Numbered from the stretch's first letter, positions 1-13,629 are shown. The stretch is 64,000 bases of DNA from Tenebrio molitor (GCF_963966145.1 NC_091048.1:21266001-21330000), one strand, 5' to 3'. Notes: generated from the sequence alone by a model not told the origin. Made by a program: numbers and translations.

Positions 1-3000
1 CTTTAGCACATCCAAGAAGCGAAAACAGAATCGTCGGATCCTACAAAGATAAATATCTTTATAATTTAGTCAAATTCTCCCCTCGTTCACACGAGCCTCC
101 TAACGCTTAATTTCGAAATTAATTACCAGCAATAACGCCTCCGCCGCCGTCCTGTCGAATTAAACGAACTTCACGAGGAGGTTTGACCTATTTTTAAATA
201 AATCAAAAACTACCCGGATGCACGGAACTGTAAATGAGAGTATTTCGAAATCCTCGTTTGCACACTAAGCCCGAATAATAAGTAATAATCTAACTTTAAT
301 CCCGGAATTTCGAACGTAATATCCAAACAAAATTGTGGTTCTTTGTGTCGGTCGAGTTTTTTTTTTCGTTCCCTTCAACAAATTCAAATTTACGAAATTA
401 TCGTTATCAAATAAGCGTCGACAGAGCAAAACGTGTACGCGAAGCACCGGCTCGCTCGCAATCCAAGTGCAATGAAAGTAAAACAGATTTGTTAGTCGCC
501 ACAAACTGGCACTAACTCAATCTTAATTCGAGTTTAAGTTGTTTAATTCCAGTTTTATGCAACTTTAGCGAATGCAAACCATTAACCAAAACCAACCAGC
601 ACAGCCGGATTTGTTTTTCAAGTTGGAGCAATTGAAACGCTTTTCTGATTCCAGTAATAAACCGAGTTTTGTTCTGTCGTGAAGTACAGAAGCTGGTTCG
701 CGATGCAGATTTAAAGAAACACTATACGGAAAATTCGCGGATTTTTATTCAGAACTCGAGTATTTATACGTGATGGGGGTAGCGCAAACCCTATTATCGT
801 GTCATATGTCATTCTCGAAATACATTAGCCAGCTGAGCTCCCAGACAATGAATACCAACGTCGGTCAAAAAATACTTCCGATTCCAGTGCTCGGGAAAAA
901 TTAAATGCTGGTGATTGGGTGAAAGCGAAAGGGAACATTTTGAAAGAATGTGGGGGGAAAATGAAATTTTCGATTCTGTATCAGAGACGGCGGGCGAGAC
1001 GGTCGTAAATTGTGGAGGACGGGCATTTTCAATTCGCGCCAAAAAAATCTGCGGACACGTTATCTTGAATCATTGAAAAGCGTTTGGGGAAAAATCCATA
1101 ACATAAATATTTTCGGTGTGGGTCCCCATTGCCGAAATACACCTACCGTGGCAAAGATAACCGTACAATAAAAGAAAATGTAAAAGTATGAAGGCGTTCT
1201 AGAACGAGATAACCAAGAAACATAGCAACACCAGCCCCGTTTCATTATGTAGGGGCGAAACGATGCAAAGCGGGCTAACGATAACGGATAGGGTACAAGG
1301 AGAGAGAATTACAGATTAGGATAATTGCATGGTGTTGTTGCCGCTACGTGCTAAATTCACTCGCAAAACGCAATGAGGGATGATAAATTGAAGGTTTATT
1401 ATTTTAGTACGTGAGACTTGACAAACTAGGGAAAATATAACTCTTCATCGCTCAAACATAACACGCGTCTATTCATTAGGGGCGACGCCGACGCAAACCC
1501 ATTTAAAGTTTATTCGTGGTAGGTATTAGGAAACGTTTGATCCCCGAGCCGAGGAAAAATCGTTCGACAACCCTGACCCACAAAACTATAATCCTGGTTT
1601 ATTGAAATGACACGTCAGATTTTAGCGTGAGCAATTAACGCAAAAAGCTTATAAATCTCGCCTGGTAATTTGGAATAATACAGGCTTCCACTAATTTGGC
1701 GTAAATGCATGCACGGCGCACCGGCAGATAGTGGGATTTATGGGCAAATGGAACGTGGGGTCCAATCGATGATCCCGGTAACGACGGCCGTGTAGACCCG
1801 AAGGCACACACGCTGAAAATGTCCTTTCAAGGAGAACGTCTACGACCCTCAACAACAATATCCAAGACTGACCCAAAAATGAGGCCGCCACTTCTGCCTC
1901 TGGTATCTCCCTCGAGTACATCCTTTGTATCTTTACGATCTACTCGCATTACGAAATTCGTCTTCTCTAATAAAAGGAAACGAATAATTTAACGACCTAG
2001 CACATTACCGCATTAATAAACGTTAAGCGCAGGCCGAGTATGTTCTTGGTGGCCATTCGGAGAGCGCCATGGTTAGTAATGAAATTCCTAAATATTGTTC
2101 AGGACCGGATCCGACTGCGCCCAGGGTCAAGCGGCGACCACCAATTGGGCCTGTGCCAAAAACGCCCCCGTCTTATTGCACATAACCTAGCCCTCTGTGC
2201 ACGGGACGTGCCACACGACATCCCTTATAAGCATGACAACAGGCTGAAAAAATAAAATAAAAAAAAGAAACCAAACGTGTTCCAGCCGACAAGGAAATTC
2301 AATCCGGTGACATCTCCCGTGCGAACACAAAAAAAAATACATTTTCGAGTGGAAATTCTTCGGCAAATCGCCCCGTCATCCGCCTCCGGGTCCACACCCT
2401 TTAAGAGCGTCCCCTTGACCGGTTTGCTCGAGGCGGAAGTGAACAACTTAAGGACTTGCTGAGCTTTCTGATTAGTATTCAGGATGGCCAGAATTATTAC
2501 CGAGTAAACAAACGGAAAGGTCAGAAATTAATTACGCTGTATGTTTAGACTGGGCGGTTTGTTGATGAAAGTGGGGTGGTTTTAATACGACAACAAGTCG
2601 GATATTCGACGAACTGAGTGGTTGTTATCGGAATTGAAGAGATGTATTAGTTTTCCGTCGGTATTCCGAGGCGTACACATATTTCAATTTCAATAGCTGA
2701 ATATTTGATTCTATGTATAAGAATTGGGAAGTTTATCGGAGAAAGCATCCGTTTGCCTCGAAGATTTTCTATTCGCTCCCTAAAACTGGATCGCTTGTTG
2801 CAATAGCGAACCATCAGAATCCGAAAGCAACGTAAAGAACCTGTCTGTATAAACATAACAGCCAATCTAAGTACTCGTCGAACGAAATGTCAAAGAAAAA
2901 AAACCAAGAGTTGCTCATCTATTCGCGAATTTGAGCAAATCCGGTACGTTTATGAATATTTCTGATACCCGCCGTATCAATATTTCATACAGAATAAACA

Positions 3001-5430
3001 CCTCCTGCCAGGAATAAGAAGTAGAAAATGAAATTCCTTAGAAAGGGGAGACTAGTAGCTGGCAAACTTATTGAGAAATTCAAGTTATATAGACAGACAT
3101 TGAGATCGTTCGACACAAGTCGGGGGATGAAGGGAAAGAATGAAAGAGAACTGAAATTGGGTAAAGGTTTGGAGCTTTCAGGAGAAGAGAGCTTCCTGAA
3201 AGGCCTGATTTTTAACGTGCCCTTTCGGTCAGGCTCCAATATTGGATACATGAAATGTTTACAGCTTGGCGCTTTGGATTGATCTTGTAAACTGGCTTTT
3301 AAACTTTACGACTGCAAAAGCTACACAAAAGCTCGCGGCACTATCATCGATCCTGCAGCACAGACAAACACTCGCCGCCGCGTTTCACCATTTACACCGT
3401 CTAAAAAAAAAATGACAACGCGCTGTCAGCTGACGGTGGTACAACGTCGGGGTGTTAATTCTTAAAAAGCGACGACGAAAAATAAATCTCGTCGTCCGGA
3501 AACAGTTCATAGAGATAGAAACGGAGGCAAATATTTGCGTTTTCCATAATTGATGCCGGTTCATCCTGGCGGGAGTCCGGAAGGGTCGAGAAAATCCCCG
3601 TTTCCTCTTTGACTCGATTAAGAACAAAAAGAGGTTGCGATAAAACTTGCCCAAAGAAAATAGATAAACAAAGAATAAAAGGGATGCAGTCAAGATCTGA
3701 CAACATTGTTAGTAACAAACAAGGAGACTGCGCTTTAATTACTGAAACAACGGCCTCATTAAGAGCTTTCAGATTACAAGTACACGATTATGTTACAATG
3801 TACAAGTGTTGAAAGTCATCGCCGCACAAAAGACGGAATTAAAACTCGACTCAGCCTCCGGGCTGTCAAACGAAAACGATCCTTTCATGTGGATATGAAA
3901 CTGAGTAAATCCGACAGCAATAAAACTGAAAGAAAAACGGAGCTTCTGGACTCGCCGCCGCATCCCTTATTTCAGAGCGTAATTTGAATTTTATAAGGGC
4001 TTAATTAGTTGGCTAAATTACACCTAGCAACTTGTGTGTCACGACAAACAAGAAACGGGAAACTGGTTTGGAAAGTAATGCGGTCTGGTGTCCCTACACT
4101 AACGTCCATTGTACTCGTATTTTGTAGTTTGCCAATACGAAAACTGAACATTAACAACAACAAACCGTAAGTTTTTTTTCATATCTCTTTATTCTTTATT
4201 TTAGTTTTATCTACGCAGGGTGAGGAATCATTTAAGCACAAAATCAGTCTAGTAAAACTAAACCTCGTTGATACGAGTATTGCTTGTCATATGTTAAAGT
4301 TCTTCAAGCAAAATTTAATTTTTGAAATGAATGAAGCTTAAAATTATAGATTAAAACTACCAAGCAACGGAACTTTTTATTTATTACAAAAGTATCAGAT
4401 GCTGTCAAAGAAAAAAGAAAAGGTAAACCAACAGCACAGGATGATTTCACCAGGACAACGCTTCGGATAACAAGACCTGTATTTGTACGGCTGCTGTCCA
4501 TAACGCCAATTTCAAAATGTAGAAGCACCGTCTTGTTCACCAGATTTAGCTCTCAGTGATATTCAGAATTCAGTATTCATGATAATCGTCTCCCAGCGTG
4601 AAACTGAGGGGCTTGAAGCACAAAAATATCTTTTCTTTAACGAATTTAAGGCATTTCAGCATCAAGATTCTAAATGTAGGTCACTGAATTGAAAAATAAA
4701 ATTATTTGGATTTCCCTTGTCTTTTGCTTCCCCGTTGCAGACAATAAAAAATGATGAACCACGCTCATTTTTTCTCTCTTACCTGCTTCCATTCAACCTA
4801 CAAGATGCCACTGCCATTTTACAGTACGTTTGATAAGAATGTCCGCTTCGTAGTTGAAATGTTTCAATTAATAAATTATACAGCCTTCAATTTGGATCAT
4901 TTTAGCCCTACATCTTTCATCCATACCAGCCTCTAAGTTTTCAGCATAATCTTGGAGAAAATTGTTCTACATATATTTCTTTCCACTTTTTGTTGTTTCA
5001 ACAAATTGTTATACAATTTCTTTAAAGAAAACAACCAAACCCTCAAACCACATAGAACCGTTAACCTATTCTCGACCATGCACAAAGTACCAAACAATAT
5101 GCCCAAACATGGTCCAGATGTGCACAAGCTGAATGCAGTTGCCTAATGTAATATTTTCTGAAAACAGTGCTTTAGTACTAGAGAGAGAACTGTCGAAGTT
5201 ACTTTGTTCGCAAAAAAATTTCTTCTCAACAAATGAAGAGAAATTTTGACCATCTTTTTTAACACGTATTTCATAGTATTTCTCACTCCACTTTGAATCT
5301 CTCGCAAAACGTTGCCTCGAGCGACCTTTTTTATCTCTCCTTAATTTATGATTGATCGTTAATTACGCAGTTTTGATGGTCGTGCACGGTAAGCAGATGA
5401 GATAATTTTGCAATCACACTAGCTTTCCCT
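1..5430. other. unique DNA, no gene recognised
   Basis: I see no recognisable protein, RNA gene or transposon here. All open frames are under about 105 codons, overlap on both strands and match no family I know. Parts of 1-4000 are GC-balanced compared with the AT-rich transposon beds further on, as expected of unique intergenic or intronic DNA that may hold regulatory sequence. Nothing in the sequence fixes a function. Confidence 0.5.
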
Positions 5431-5619
5431 TTCACCTCAAAGTTGGCATTGAAGAGTCGATTGTGAACGCACCACTCGTCAGCCTGCAGAGTAAAAACTC
5501 AAATAACGCAAAAAGTGAGGTTAGCTTTAAAAACAGCTGAACCGTAATCTGTAATCCGTGGTGCGTTCACAATCGACTCTTCAACGCCTACTTTGAGGTG
5601 AAATTTAAAAAAACACGAT
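5431..5619. mobile_element. MITE family A, copy 1
   Basis: Non-autonomous inverted-repeat element. The left arm reads CTCAAAGTTGGCATTGAAGA and continues through a block reading GTCGATTGTGAACGCACCAC. The right arm repeats these in reverse complement, ending with CTTTGAGGTGAAATTT. Three more copies lie at 25.5, 39.8 and 59.1 kb. Its right end (CCTACTTTGAGGTG, then AAATTTAAAA) matches copy 3 better than copies 2 and 4, so two subfamilies are present. It has no coding capacity. Confidence 0.85.
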
Positions 5620-5734
5620 ACAATTTTCATTTATAAAAGTACCTACCTAAGATCTAGTTCGTTTCAATTTCTTGTGATCTTACTTATCCATTTAAATATC
5701 ATTTGCCAACAATATTTCTTCTTGTTCCTAATTA

Positions 5735-6480
5735 CACTAAGTATACTGAAGGCATCAAATAGATTGGAAGCGGAAATAATCAACAGGATGAATAGTGCCA
5801 ACAAGCTCTACTACACCTACTATACCTACTATACCTGAATAAAGTTTTTACAAGAAGATATAAGTATCAGCAGAAACAAAGATGAAAATAAAAACAGTAC
5901 CGGTTTTAACCTAAGGTTATGAAACATGAACAATGAACGAAACTCTAAGAGGCCGATTTCAAGTTGACTTGCAACTTGTATTGTCATGGTAACGGCACAA
6001 AATTGCAAGTTTGAGAAAGATGACGCATATTAGTAATTAATGTGTAGGACAAAGATAGCTACACATTTGCGCTGCACCGTCTATTTGTCACCCTGACTTG
6101 AAATCGGGCACTAAGAAGGAAAATACAAGCGTGCGCAATGAAATACCCAAGAGCAGTCGCAGGCATTATCAGAAGAAGAGACCGTATTAGAAACACAGAC
6201 ATCAGAAAACAATTAAATGTGATACCAGTACAAGAAAGAAGACAACAAGGTCATATGACGAGAACGGACAATAATAGAAAAGTGAAAGCAATATGGAAGG
6301 CAAGAAACGACGAAAAAGGAAACAGTAGGCGCCCTACAAGAACATGTAATTCCGAAATTGAGAAACTATTGAAACAAAGAGTTAAGAACTGGAGAGAAAA
6401 AATGGAACTATGTATGTATTAGTACAAGATAGAAAAGAGTGGAGGAATTTTTACCTCCGCGCCTAGACACCGTAAACGCT
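5735..6480 (+). pseudogene. LINE 3' fragment (RTE-like ORF2 end), split by a MITE
   Basis: Degraded C-terminal end of a non-LTR retrotransposon reverse-transcriptase ORF. Before the insertion, frames encode an AEIINRMNSANKLYY-type segment and, near 5900-5949, residues like VLTYGYETWTMNE, the usual conserved stretch after the RT domain. After the insertion, 6111-6422 encodes the conserved RRDRIRNTDIRKQLNV block, a degraded GHM-R-DN-RKVKAIWKARND block, and a terminal NWRE/EWRNF region up to about 6480. Frameshifts and stops make it non-functional. Related ORFs in insect genomes end in the same way. The 5' part, including the polymerase and endonuclease domains, is missing, as is typical of 5'-truncated insertions. 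Confidence 0.8.
5950..6110. mobile_element. 161-bp MITE inserted in the LINE fragment
   Basis: Terminal inverted repeats are AGGCCGATTTCAAGT at the left and the reverse complement of ACTTGAAATCGGGCA at the right. A direct repeat CTAAG flanks it on both sides (5945-5949 and 6111-6115) and looks like a 5-bp target-site duplication. If element and one duplicate are ignored, the LINE reading frame continues without a gap, which confirms the boundaries. No coding capacity. Confidence 0.85.
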
Positions 6481-6504
6481 AGACGAGGAAGAATTATTTA
6501 TGTA

Positions 6505-7012
6505 TACAGTATGTCCCCGGATTGAGTTTAGAAGAGGAAAAAAAATAATTTTTGATTTTACGTAAAAACTTCAGAGGAATAACATTTTTTGCTTCATCTG
6601 AAACCCCCATTTCCGTTATTAAAATCTCAGTATTGATACACTGTATTCTTAAATTAACATTTTTTTTTAATTTGGACTTAGAATTAATTTTTATGTTATA
6701 AATTTTTTTACAATTGGCTTGGTTTTTTGACAAACAACTTATTACTGTTTCAAAATGGTGTGTTTAGAATAAAGAATTTATTTAATCCAATGTTGGATCA
6801 GTTTTTGTCACATAATTACAAAATTTAATGAAAAATTTCCAACAGTTATGTATCAGGCATGTGTTTTCAGAAGCTTAAACTTAAACTCAAAAAAATGAAA
6901 AAATTTTTTCTGCATTTTCTTTGATTTTAATGTTAAGTCTTCCTCTGAAGTTTTTGCGTAAAATCAAAAAAAATTCTTTTCCCTCTTGTAAACTCAATCC
7001 TGTATACTGTAT
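6505..7012. mobile_element. 508-bp TIR element (non-autonomous)
   Basis: Two inverted arms of about 80 bp face each other. The left runs from 6505 through a GGATTGAGTTTAGAAGAGG segment to CTTCAGAGGAATAACATT near 6595. The right runs from about 6932 to 7012 with the matching segments in reverse complement. The ends are TA-rich (TATACAGTAT and its inverse), so the exact TA target site is ambiguous. It lies just downstream of the LINE 3' end. The interior is AT-rich and shows no transposase. Confidence 0.8.
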
Positions 7013-9032
7013 ACATAGATAATAATTTTAGTTACAGAATCGATCTATATATTTAAGTTTCAGTTTCAATTTCTTCAATTTTGAAACTTTAGCGAACTTT
7101 GATACGGATACGAAAGAAAGATGCACACTTGTAGTATTTATTATCTGCAGCAGCATCGCTGTTATATCAACTATAAACAAATGCGCAGACATGTTAAAAA
7201 CATATCAGGACTGGTTTTGTAATATCATAACTTGATCTAATGTTTAACGTGCAGTGCCTTCCAGCAAAAAAATTTTAGTAATATGCCATCAAACAGAACA
7301 CCACGCCGTAATCAACCCAGTTCATAGAGTCCATTTGTAATAAACGGAAAGAAAATCTTTAAATTTACCACAAAAATTGTGGACAACTCAAATTCTTGTA
7401 CGCTCCTCTTTGTTCAGATTGATTAAAATGACGACGTGTATTCTTTTTGAAGAAGTTGAATTAGTCGTTCCGTTAGTGCTGACTCTCGGTCGATACGGCC
7501 CAATTATCGGTAGAAAAAAGCGGCCACCAGACAATAGAAAAAAAAATTTCAATTCAAGTTCGTCAGACGCTTTGAACTCGTGTCCAGACAATCAGCACGG
7601 GGAAAGGAAGAGCGACCTAACTGGGGTCCGGCCGAGAATTCGAACGAGTTCCTTAAAAATCCGAGCACGGGCCTCGATGGGGGGCACCGGGGATCGGATA
7701 CTCTTAGATATGCTGAGTGGGCGTCCCAGGACGGCCGAGTCCCGGCTCATTTTTAAAATCCCACTAACGATCGGAGGCCTATTAGCACCGGCTCTGGAGG
7801 ATTCGATTTTTATTAAACGCTTACGAGGACGACGTGGTGGAAGGTTGGGAAGAAGAAGTCGGAAGACGGACGAGTGACGGCGGTCGTGGGATGCAACCGT
7901 CCGTTTCGCGTGGTCCTTTGAGTGCAGTTGCCAAAACGTTAATGAAATCTAGGGACTTGCATGGAAACACTGACACAAATGTAAATTAACCGAATAAATT
8001 TCGGTCCCGAATTTAATATTATACCCGCTGTTTACCATAACAACCGGCCCTATCGAGCATTTTGTTGGTGCACTATGAATAAATTTATTAAAGTTATATC
8101 CTTGTTTATGCGGGAGCGGCGGATAGTTAAAATTAAGGAACAGGTTCGGCCATTTTTGTCCAGGTGCACTCTACCCCGTATAATTTCGTAAGTAATGAAG
8201 TGCCGGCAAAGTGCCATAACACGAGCCAAGTTTGGCCATAACAAGTTGGTCGTCAACAAACAAGGGACTTTGATTTTTTGTTGGCGAGCACATTAATAAG
8301 ATATATCGGTCTACTCAATGTAGTGGTGTTTTGTTTATGATGGCGGATGCAGCAGCTAAACTTACAGCTCCCAAGTTGTTTCGGGGCCTGTCGGCCCGCC
8401 ATCCACCGAGCCAGACAATTTACTTGATGTGGGGGCGTTAGCATTATTTGACTTGAGAAATATCCGCGCAAACTTTTAAATTTGTTTGCTATCTCGCCGG
8501 AATGCATTTTACATTTTGATGAAACCCGATTCTTACATGTTGCAAATCTGCCGGGACGATACCAACACGTGTCGAGATAAATCTCCGGCGCGGCCTCGTC
8601 AAATTAACGAAATGAGATTTTGCCACCATCGCCGGAACAACTGGCCGCATCCGGATTTCGCTCGATAATCGACATAAAAAAATCGACCACGAATCTCTTA
8701 TGTGATTCGAACAACAATGACCGGGAAGAGAAAGCAGGGCAGGAGGCATTTTAGATTTCGATCTTCCCAAAGGAGTACGAAATGCTAGGACGATCTTTGG
8801 CATGTGTTGCACGTAAAAGTAAAAATTGCTCCGTTCGGTTTGCTCCAGACCAGACGCGTTTATTTCCTTTTTCTTTTCTGGCCAGATTAAGAGTGGTCCG
8901 TTTTTAATTCTACCACAATTGAAATGTAATTTTCAAGAGAACATTCAAAAACACGAGGACCTTACATCAAGTTTAAGAACTAAAATCCAATTCATGACGG
9001 TTTTAGATCATTTTTCCTCTAACATGCTCGAG
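7013..9032. other. unique DNA, GC-balanced, no gene recognised
   Basis: About 7400-8800 is noticeably richer in G+C and CpG than its flanks. The longest open frame (7377-7877, 166 codons) has low-complexity, arginine-rich content and no recognisable domain, and it overlaps an opposing frame, so I do not call it a gene. Regulatory or simply unique sequence is the best description. Confidence 0.4.
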
Positions 9033-9073
9033 ATTGTTCTGCCTCAGCCGCAAGCGGCCTCGGCGACAACAAT
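9033..9073. repeat. CpG-rich hairpin, related to 27976-28012
   Basis: A 41-bp imperfect palindrome (ATTGTT, a CpG-rich stem, then AACAAT) centred on GCCGCAAGCGGC. The same sequence in reverse complement, with its CTCGAGATTGTT and AATTTTTCTCTC flanks, occurs at about 27970-28017. The two are therefore copies of one dispersed element in opposite orientation. Confidence 0.65.
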
Positions 9074-10205
9074 TTTTCTCTCGGTACGTTAAGTAATTCA
9101 TAAAATTTTAACAAAAACAGTACGATTTGCCCAGTGTGGTAACAAAACATGTTGATACATCACTCACTAATAATAAATTAGAGCTCTCGAAATTCGTACA
9201 AACATAGGATTGAGTCATTAATAAGTTCCCATTTGAAAGTATCCAATTATTTTATACAAATGATTGTCCCATCGCAGTTGGTGTTGAAAACCCACACAAA
9301 TTTTAGATGTGCCACCAGCCTCGCAACGTTAGACAAACTAGTAGACAGATTTCCACTACCGCGGGTAAACTCCGTACGGTGATAGATTGTACGTTTTTAA
9401 ATTCTAGTTCCAAAACATAAAGCAGTGAAAAGTACTAAACTCTCCATCTCAATTGTTTCACGTTATGTAGAAAACCGTTGTATCGGCGATACTAGTCTCA
9501 CTCATGTTATGAGGCTTGCGGCACATTCAACTACGTCATCAACGTCTACTGCGATGGGACAATAATTTATAATGACCCTGTATAAATTAAGTATTGAGAA
9601 CGGTAAGAACAATGGATCGATCGAAGACAATTGATGAAGGAGGAATGCAGCGACGACTCCAATTATTGTCTGAGATCGGTACATTGTCCTTAACGTTCGT
9701 GATGTTTATGACATTTTTTGTATTGCGATTGCAGTTTTGATTGCAGTTTTTTACTTACCGTTCTAGAACACCAAAATTACTTACTGTCGAGTTTATCGTT
9801 AGGAACGAGTAAATACAACTTACAGTCTTGGAAACAGACGTAGTAAACAACCAAATAGAGTGCAATTGCGCAAAAAATTAGTTTAATTTTTAAGCACAAT
9901 TAGGAGGTATTGTGCACTGATTCTCTAAAGCAACAGTTGGGGCAGGTTCAAATTTGGAGAAAAAATAAGCAATAATATTTTCCTCTATACTTCTAGAATG
10001 CGTAAAACTTTGGTTGCACCTACAACGTTCTTGAAATCGCTGCGATTTCCTTTTAGATGTAGATTAAATACATATACCTATTCGTATTTACATTTCATCA
10101 CCATTATAATTACATAAGAGTATGTAGCTTGCTTTACACGTACCTTCTCCCTATTTATTTAGAGTTTGTTGCACCATTCGATTTGTAGTGCCTTTATAAA
10201 TTAAA
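9074..10205. other. unique AT-rich DNA, nothing recognised
   Basis: No coding signal, inverted-repeat element or RNA gene could be supported here. Short open frames are random in composition. Confidence 0.4.
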
Positions 10206-10410
10206 TTAAATTAGATGGCAGTGAGAACAAATATTCGTGACACGATTATTAATAGTAGCCATTCCACTGTTCAAGGTGCTTCTTGTAATTCTACAGATAA
10301 ACTGGCTCCCATCTTTTATCATTCTTCGAACAACGGTTATGTTTTCTTGAGTAACAATAGAAATTGGTCTTTCATTAGTTCTCTCAAAAAAAGCTTCATT
10401 GGCAAAGATT
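10206..10410 (-). pseudogene. mariner-like transposase helix-turn-helix relic
   Basis: The minus-strand frame encodes a segment with the pattern RP-S-VTQENITVVRRMIKD, followed by C-RITRSTLNSGMATIN. It resembles the linker and second helix-turn-helix of mariner (SETMAR-type) transposases, where GRP, then TEENI-VR-LI, then an IS-GTV-I helix are typical. Only about 55-60 residues are recognisable. The catalytic DDE domain is absent, and I see no terminal inverted repeats. The call rests on remembered family pattern rather than an alignment. Confidence 0.5.
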
Positions 10411-13400
10411 AAACGGAACCTTTCCGTGCATTCCGTTACGTTAAATGCATCTTTACCGTGCAACACCTACACATTTTCAAATTTAGCAGAAAACTGACAT
10501 ATTAGTTTGCAGAAACTAATCAAGTATATCCCACGGCAGATTCAAAATAGAACTTGCATGATCAGTTAGTTATTATCGCGTTGACAGAAGGACGTCTTTC
10601 ATGAACAAAATTCAAACTTCACAAAACGGACTTTATTTTATAATCAAATACGCCACGTTTTGCAATTCTGACGTTAATAAACCAGCAGTACAAGAAAATC
10701 TAGAAGAAGACAAGCATTAACGATTAAAACTGGACCTAAAGAACTCGAAAGCGCAACGTGAGTAAGCTATAAAAGTATTTTTGATTTGATGTTTTAGTGC
10801 TACTCGACAGACTTGCATAGCAAAAACTTTATTGTTTTCAATTTTCTATGACAGGCCATAAAATCTTAACTATACGAAATGTCTAACTAATAAGATATCG
10901 ATGCCAAAATTCATTCTATTACAGCAAATTAAAATAAAACACCTACGACGTTGTTAAAGGAGGAACGAACAAAAGAAAATGCACGTTTGTTTGGGAAAAA
11001 CAACAATAATAATCGATTACTTTTCACCGTACCGAAACAAATCACAAATATCAAAGAAATTTCAAGCTTTCATCCTACTTTAATAAATCACAAAACAAAT
11101 CAATGATTTCGATCTCACCGGTGATTATAACTGTCGTGGTTGACTGACAACGCTGATTCGGAATGATTAGAATTCTTGGGTGAATTTAGGAGTGGGTGTA
11201 AGTTATGAGTGGAGTCTTCTGCGGACATGTTGGGGTTAAATCTATTCCGTTGCCATGGTCGGGACACATTTTATAGCAAAACAAGAACAATTAATTAAGC
11301 CTGAAGGTTAGCATGCACATGCCTTTGTATGTTTAAATAATTACGTAAACCGAACAATAAAACAGACCAAGATTCTGCCGCACAAACTCGATATTAAGTT
11401 ATAAAGTTGGCAAATAAGATGTATTAAAACAATAGCTTCAAACCACGACAAGGTGATGTCGAAGTTTCTCGGCTAATTAACATGCTATCGACTAATTGCG
11501 AAGACCCGCCGGTACGGTCCTGGCCCGTACCATCCTCGTGTCTGTCGGATACTTTCCCGGTAGTTTATTAATTACGATACGAAAAGACGCACCCCCGGAC
11601 TTATTTATTCGCCGTCGGAACGGGAGCCCTTTTTATTAGAGGTTTGCATATACGGGCGTCATATGTTGCACTGGCAACAGGTTGACCTTAAATGTAAATA
11701 AAAAGATGAAAAATGAACAGGGAAAAAGCGACGCTTTTTGTGGCGCTTTTTCATGGCAGAAGGTGAGAAGCAAGTTTATTAAATTGCCGGTTATTTAGAT
11801 AAAATGCACGTCTCCGTTAGGGGGGACGACGCGAGTTCGTCAGTCCCCCCGTTTTATTACTCCCCATACAGGTAAGCGGAGACGCCCTCTGGCGGCAATT
11901 ACTTAGACAGAAGACAGCTGTCACAAGAAAAGTTAACTCGGCGTTTTCCAGATCGACGGACACCGGAAGCTGCCGACGCTCCGGTACAATAACTCCGATA
12001 CATCCGGTCCTGTTGCGGTTTTTGACTTACGAACTCGATGGTGTACGTACGGCAGATCCGCCTCGGCCGCCCTCTCCGACTGTTTAATTAATTAACAAGC
12101 TCGACCACACTCGGCCGCGCCATAATGCAATTACCAATACGTCGGAAAAGCGACTGTACGGAAAGTTATCAGGGCGTGGTATCGGACGTGGCCATCGTCA
12201 AGAAATTATTATAATGAATTTGGAGAGGGGAGGCGCCGCAAATCGGGACCGATTTTCGGGAGCTCGTTTCCGAAGCGGCGTTTTTCGACGGCTTTACGTT
12301 TGCCCCTCTGTATCTAATTCGCTAGAAAGTCGTTTCAATATTTCAACCCAGTTGGGTCGGTTTTATGAGGAGGTTCGAAAAATGACATCAATTTTTTAAG
12401 CGCAAACAGTGGCGCCGGCGACATTTCCCTGAAAAGGGGTTGGCTCCCGCGGGGAAATTATGGCGCGCTTTATAATCGTCAAGTTCGGTTACTCATTACC
12501 ACGTTGAATAAAACAACCAACACCCACTTCAGTGTTGACTCTGAATGAATCCCCGTGTGAATATGTTACCGCAGTTACGATGGTTTTACGAAGAAGTGGA
12601 GGAGCGCTAGCATTTTATCTCGGACAAGTTAAAACTACTCCGATTTTGATTAATTTGTTTTAGAAATGTGCGAAATTCAAAATACAGTCGCGGACAGAAA
12701 AAGTATGACGTCTTATTCAACAATTTAGCGAAAATTGAGTTGAGTAAATCGGGCTTATCTACTATAATAAATAAATAATTTAATAGTAACCATAGAAATA
12801 GCAAACACGCTTACATTAGTGAAAAAACATTGTCCTACTTCTTTCGGTCTATATGTCAACCTTTACAATTCAAAAATTGACGCTCATTATTTATTTACTT
12901 ATTTATTTATTTATTTATTTATTATATCAATTCTGTAAAATTATCATTATTTTTGGTAAAAGATTACTGTTTATATTATATTCAATAAATAACATTCAAT
13001 CACATCGAATATACTGTTAAGTAAAATATATTTCAAAAAGAATTGTGCGTAAAAAGAGGTGGACAATATGTAGTAGGTGTTCGGCATACTAGCAGCATAG
13101 GGCCGGCGTATCGGGTATAAATAAACAAACGCGTTCAGTTACTGTTCGTCACTCACGCAGAACGCATCGTTAAGTGAAATAAAATAAAATTATTTTTTCA
13201 CTACTACTAATAAAAGTCTAGCGTTATTATCGGATGTCATAGAACACTGAGAAGTTTCGTTTTTCTACGTTGGCTCAGTCACAGGTAAATAATTTTTCGT
13301 TATTAACCAGTGGTGAATACTAGAACAACCGTCACCTAGCAACGAAAGATTGTCGTCTATTTCATTAGTTAACGTAGACGATTTTCATACCAACTGTCAA

Positions 13401-13418
13401 GAAATGACAACTCGGACC
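10411..13418. other. unique DNA, no gene recognised; GC-balanced block 11450-12480
   Basis: No gene is supported. From about 11450 to 12480 the DNA is GC-balanced and contains homeodomain-like cores such as TTTAATTAATTAACAAG (near 12083) among CpG-rich stretches, the texture often seen in developmental regulatory DNA. That reading is inference only. 12889-12924 is a simple ATTT repeat. Confidence 0.35.
12889..12924. repeat. (ATTT)n microsatellite
   Basis: A tetranucleotide ATTT/TTTA run of about nine units with one interruption near its left end. Confidence 0.9.
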
Positions 13419-13629
13419 CGTCGCATCCGACAAAATAATTTGATTAATAATTATTATCAGAAAGGGTTTTAACGTATCTAGTAGTGAAAAAAATAGTACC
13501 TATATAAACCACGGTGGAGAAGTCCCTTATAGCCTTCACGCCTTACAACCCTGGGCGCGCCTCGGGCTCTAATCTTGGCGCTCTGGCTATAATCATGAAC
13601 TTCTCCACCTTGGTATATAATATACTATT
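13419..13629. repeat. dispersed hairpin repeat B, copy 1
   Basis: The sequence from CGTCGCATCCGACAAAATAA to the TATACTATT end recurs at 19251-19432 in the same orientation. Its right half is a hairpin: ATAAACCACGGTGGAGAAGT pairs imperfectly with ACTTCTCCACCTTGGTATAT downstream. This copy has about 27 bp at the hairpin apex (around GGGCGCGCC) that copy 2 lacks. No coding capacity; it is probably a non-autonomous mobile repeat. Confidence 0.8.

Noticed and set aside
7377..7877. 166-codon open frame, plus strand
   Set aside because: Low-complexity arginine-rich composition, no domain, and an opposing frame over the same bases. It is explained by the GC-balanced block rather than a gene.
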